Part shown: positions 5,382 through 5,915 of the stretch, in pieces
Position numbering within the stretch: position 1 is the first letter of the stretch
Layout of the letters: each line of letters begins with the position of its first letter
Source: a bacterium
GTDB lineage: Bacteria > SZUA-79 > Acidulodesulfobacterales > Acidulodesulfobacteraceae
Assembly (NCBI GenBank): GCA_021799935.1
Contig: JAJYZM010000069.1
Span: forward strand, 1-5,915
Reading direction: 5' to 3'
DNA: 5,915 nt
The notes under the pieces: generated by a model
The model's database searches: none
What the model saw: the letters and a program-made list of their open reading frames with translations, nothing else
Told to the model about the DNA's origin: nothing
Made by a program: the position numbers and the translations under genes

Positions 5382-5915
5382 TTATGACTTATGCAGGTTC
5401 TTCATGAAGGAGGATACCGTATTTATAATTCCCACCCTCATCATCATTACCGCATAAGCGGCAAGCAGAAGCGCCGCAAGTTTGCCCGCGGCGTTTGAAC
5501 CCGTTTTCCCGAGATATTTTAAAATCAGCTTTGTTTTTTTTAAAACAATATAAACGATTAAAAGATTAATAATAAATGCGGCCGTGACGACTAAATATCC
5601 GTATATGCCGGTAATTATTAAAAGCGTAGTTAAAACTCCCGGACCGACTATCAAAGGTACGCCTATCGGAACTACTCCTAAATCCGCCTTATCCGCAGAT
5701 GCATAAAGTTTAGTTTTTTCGGAGAGCAGATTGTTTATAGATATTATAAGCAAAAGTATGCCGCCCGCCATTTCGAAATCGTATATAGAAATACCCATAA
5801 CGTCGAAAAGGGATTTGCCGAGCAGAAGAAAGCCGACTCCGACGCTGAATGCGGTAATCAAAGAGTTTCTTCTAATCTGTTTTTCTTCTTCTATGTCGGT
5901 ATCCTTTCCGAAGTC
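5382..5915 (-). CDS. MarC family integral membrane protein (5' end outside window)
   Basis: Multi-spanning inner-membrane protein of the MarC (UPF0056) family, described as NAAT-type transporters by homology; the actual substrate is mostly unknown, and an antibiotic-resistance role is not established. 177 residues are visible, with the frame open to the right edge. The family is about 200 aa, so only around 25-30 N-terminal residues are probably missing. An in-frame TTG at 5861 is not the start, because family-like sequence (DIEEEKQIRRNS, the charged cytoplasmic loop) continues upstream. Visible hallmarks are EMAGGILLLIISINNLL (about 48-64) and the conserved VPIGVPLIVGPGVLTTLLI (about 81-99), with hydrophobic segments near 18-36, 47-64, 85-103, 105-125 and 143-166. 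The gene points toward ychF and ends 95 bp from it, so it belongs to a separate transcription unit. Confidence 0.9.
   Translation of the reverse strand, partial: DFGKDTDIEEEKQIRRNSLITAFSVGVGFLLLGKSLFDVMGISIYDFEMAGGILLLIISINNLLSEKTKLYASADKADLGVVPIGVPLIVGPGVLTTLLIITGIYGYLVVTAAFIINLLIVYIVLKKTKLILKYLGKTGSNAAGKLAALLLAAYAVMMMRVGIINTVSSFMKNLHKS

Overview
The window is an AT-rich bacterial chromosome segment, densely packed with housekeeping genes. It holds eight protein-coding genes (two cut by the window edges) and one tRNA. The order ispE - spoVG - tRNA-Gln - prs - rplY - pth - ychF matches, from recalled knowledge, a conserved block of the former Deltaproteobacteria (Geobacter-like genomes). SpoVG together with a two-domain CTC-type L25 also fits that group. 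The AT-rich codon choice points to a low-GC lineage of that assemblage, possibly an uncultured one; this placement is inference from gene order and composition, not a database result.

Layout. Positions 1-438 hold the C-terminal third of nuoN, the likely last gene of a complex I operon. It overlaps ispE (426-1319) by 13 bp. spoVG (1358-1621) follows with a strong Shine-Dalgarno, then tRNA-Gln(UUG) (1660-1734). Next comes the least ordinary part: positions 1717-1771, the 3' end of the tRNA plus 37 bp of downstream sequence, are repeated perfectly at 1809-1863. A 37-bp spacer separates the copies. Downstream are prs (1900-2847), rplY (2892-3542, TTG start), pth (3561-4181) and ychF (4186-5286), all on the plus strand with short gaps. 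A 95-bp convergent gap holds a structured repeat-like element. A MarC-family membrane protein gene on the minus strand (5382 to the right edge) closes the window.

How the genes relate. prs makes PRPP for nucleotide, His and Trp synthesis. rplY, pth and ychF act in translation: 5S rRNA-binding protein, peptidyl-tRNA recycling and a ribosome-associated ATPase. ispE serves isoprenoid synthesis and nuoN serves respiration. The plus-strand genes may be read largely as one transcription unit, with a possible internal promoter before rplY. No defence system, CRISPR array, insertion sequence or new gene cluster is visible. The longest gene-free stretch is 1735-1899 (165 bp) and is accounted for by the tRNA-derived repeat. 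The best leads are that repeat, its possible pairing with the prs ribosome-binding site, and the dyad element at 5307-5352.
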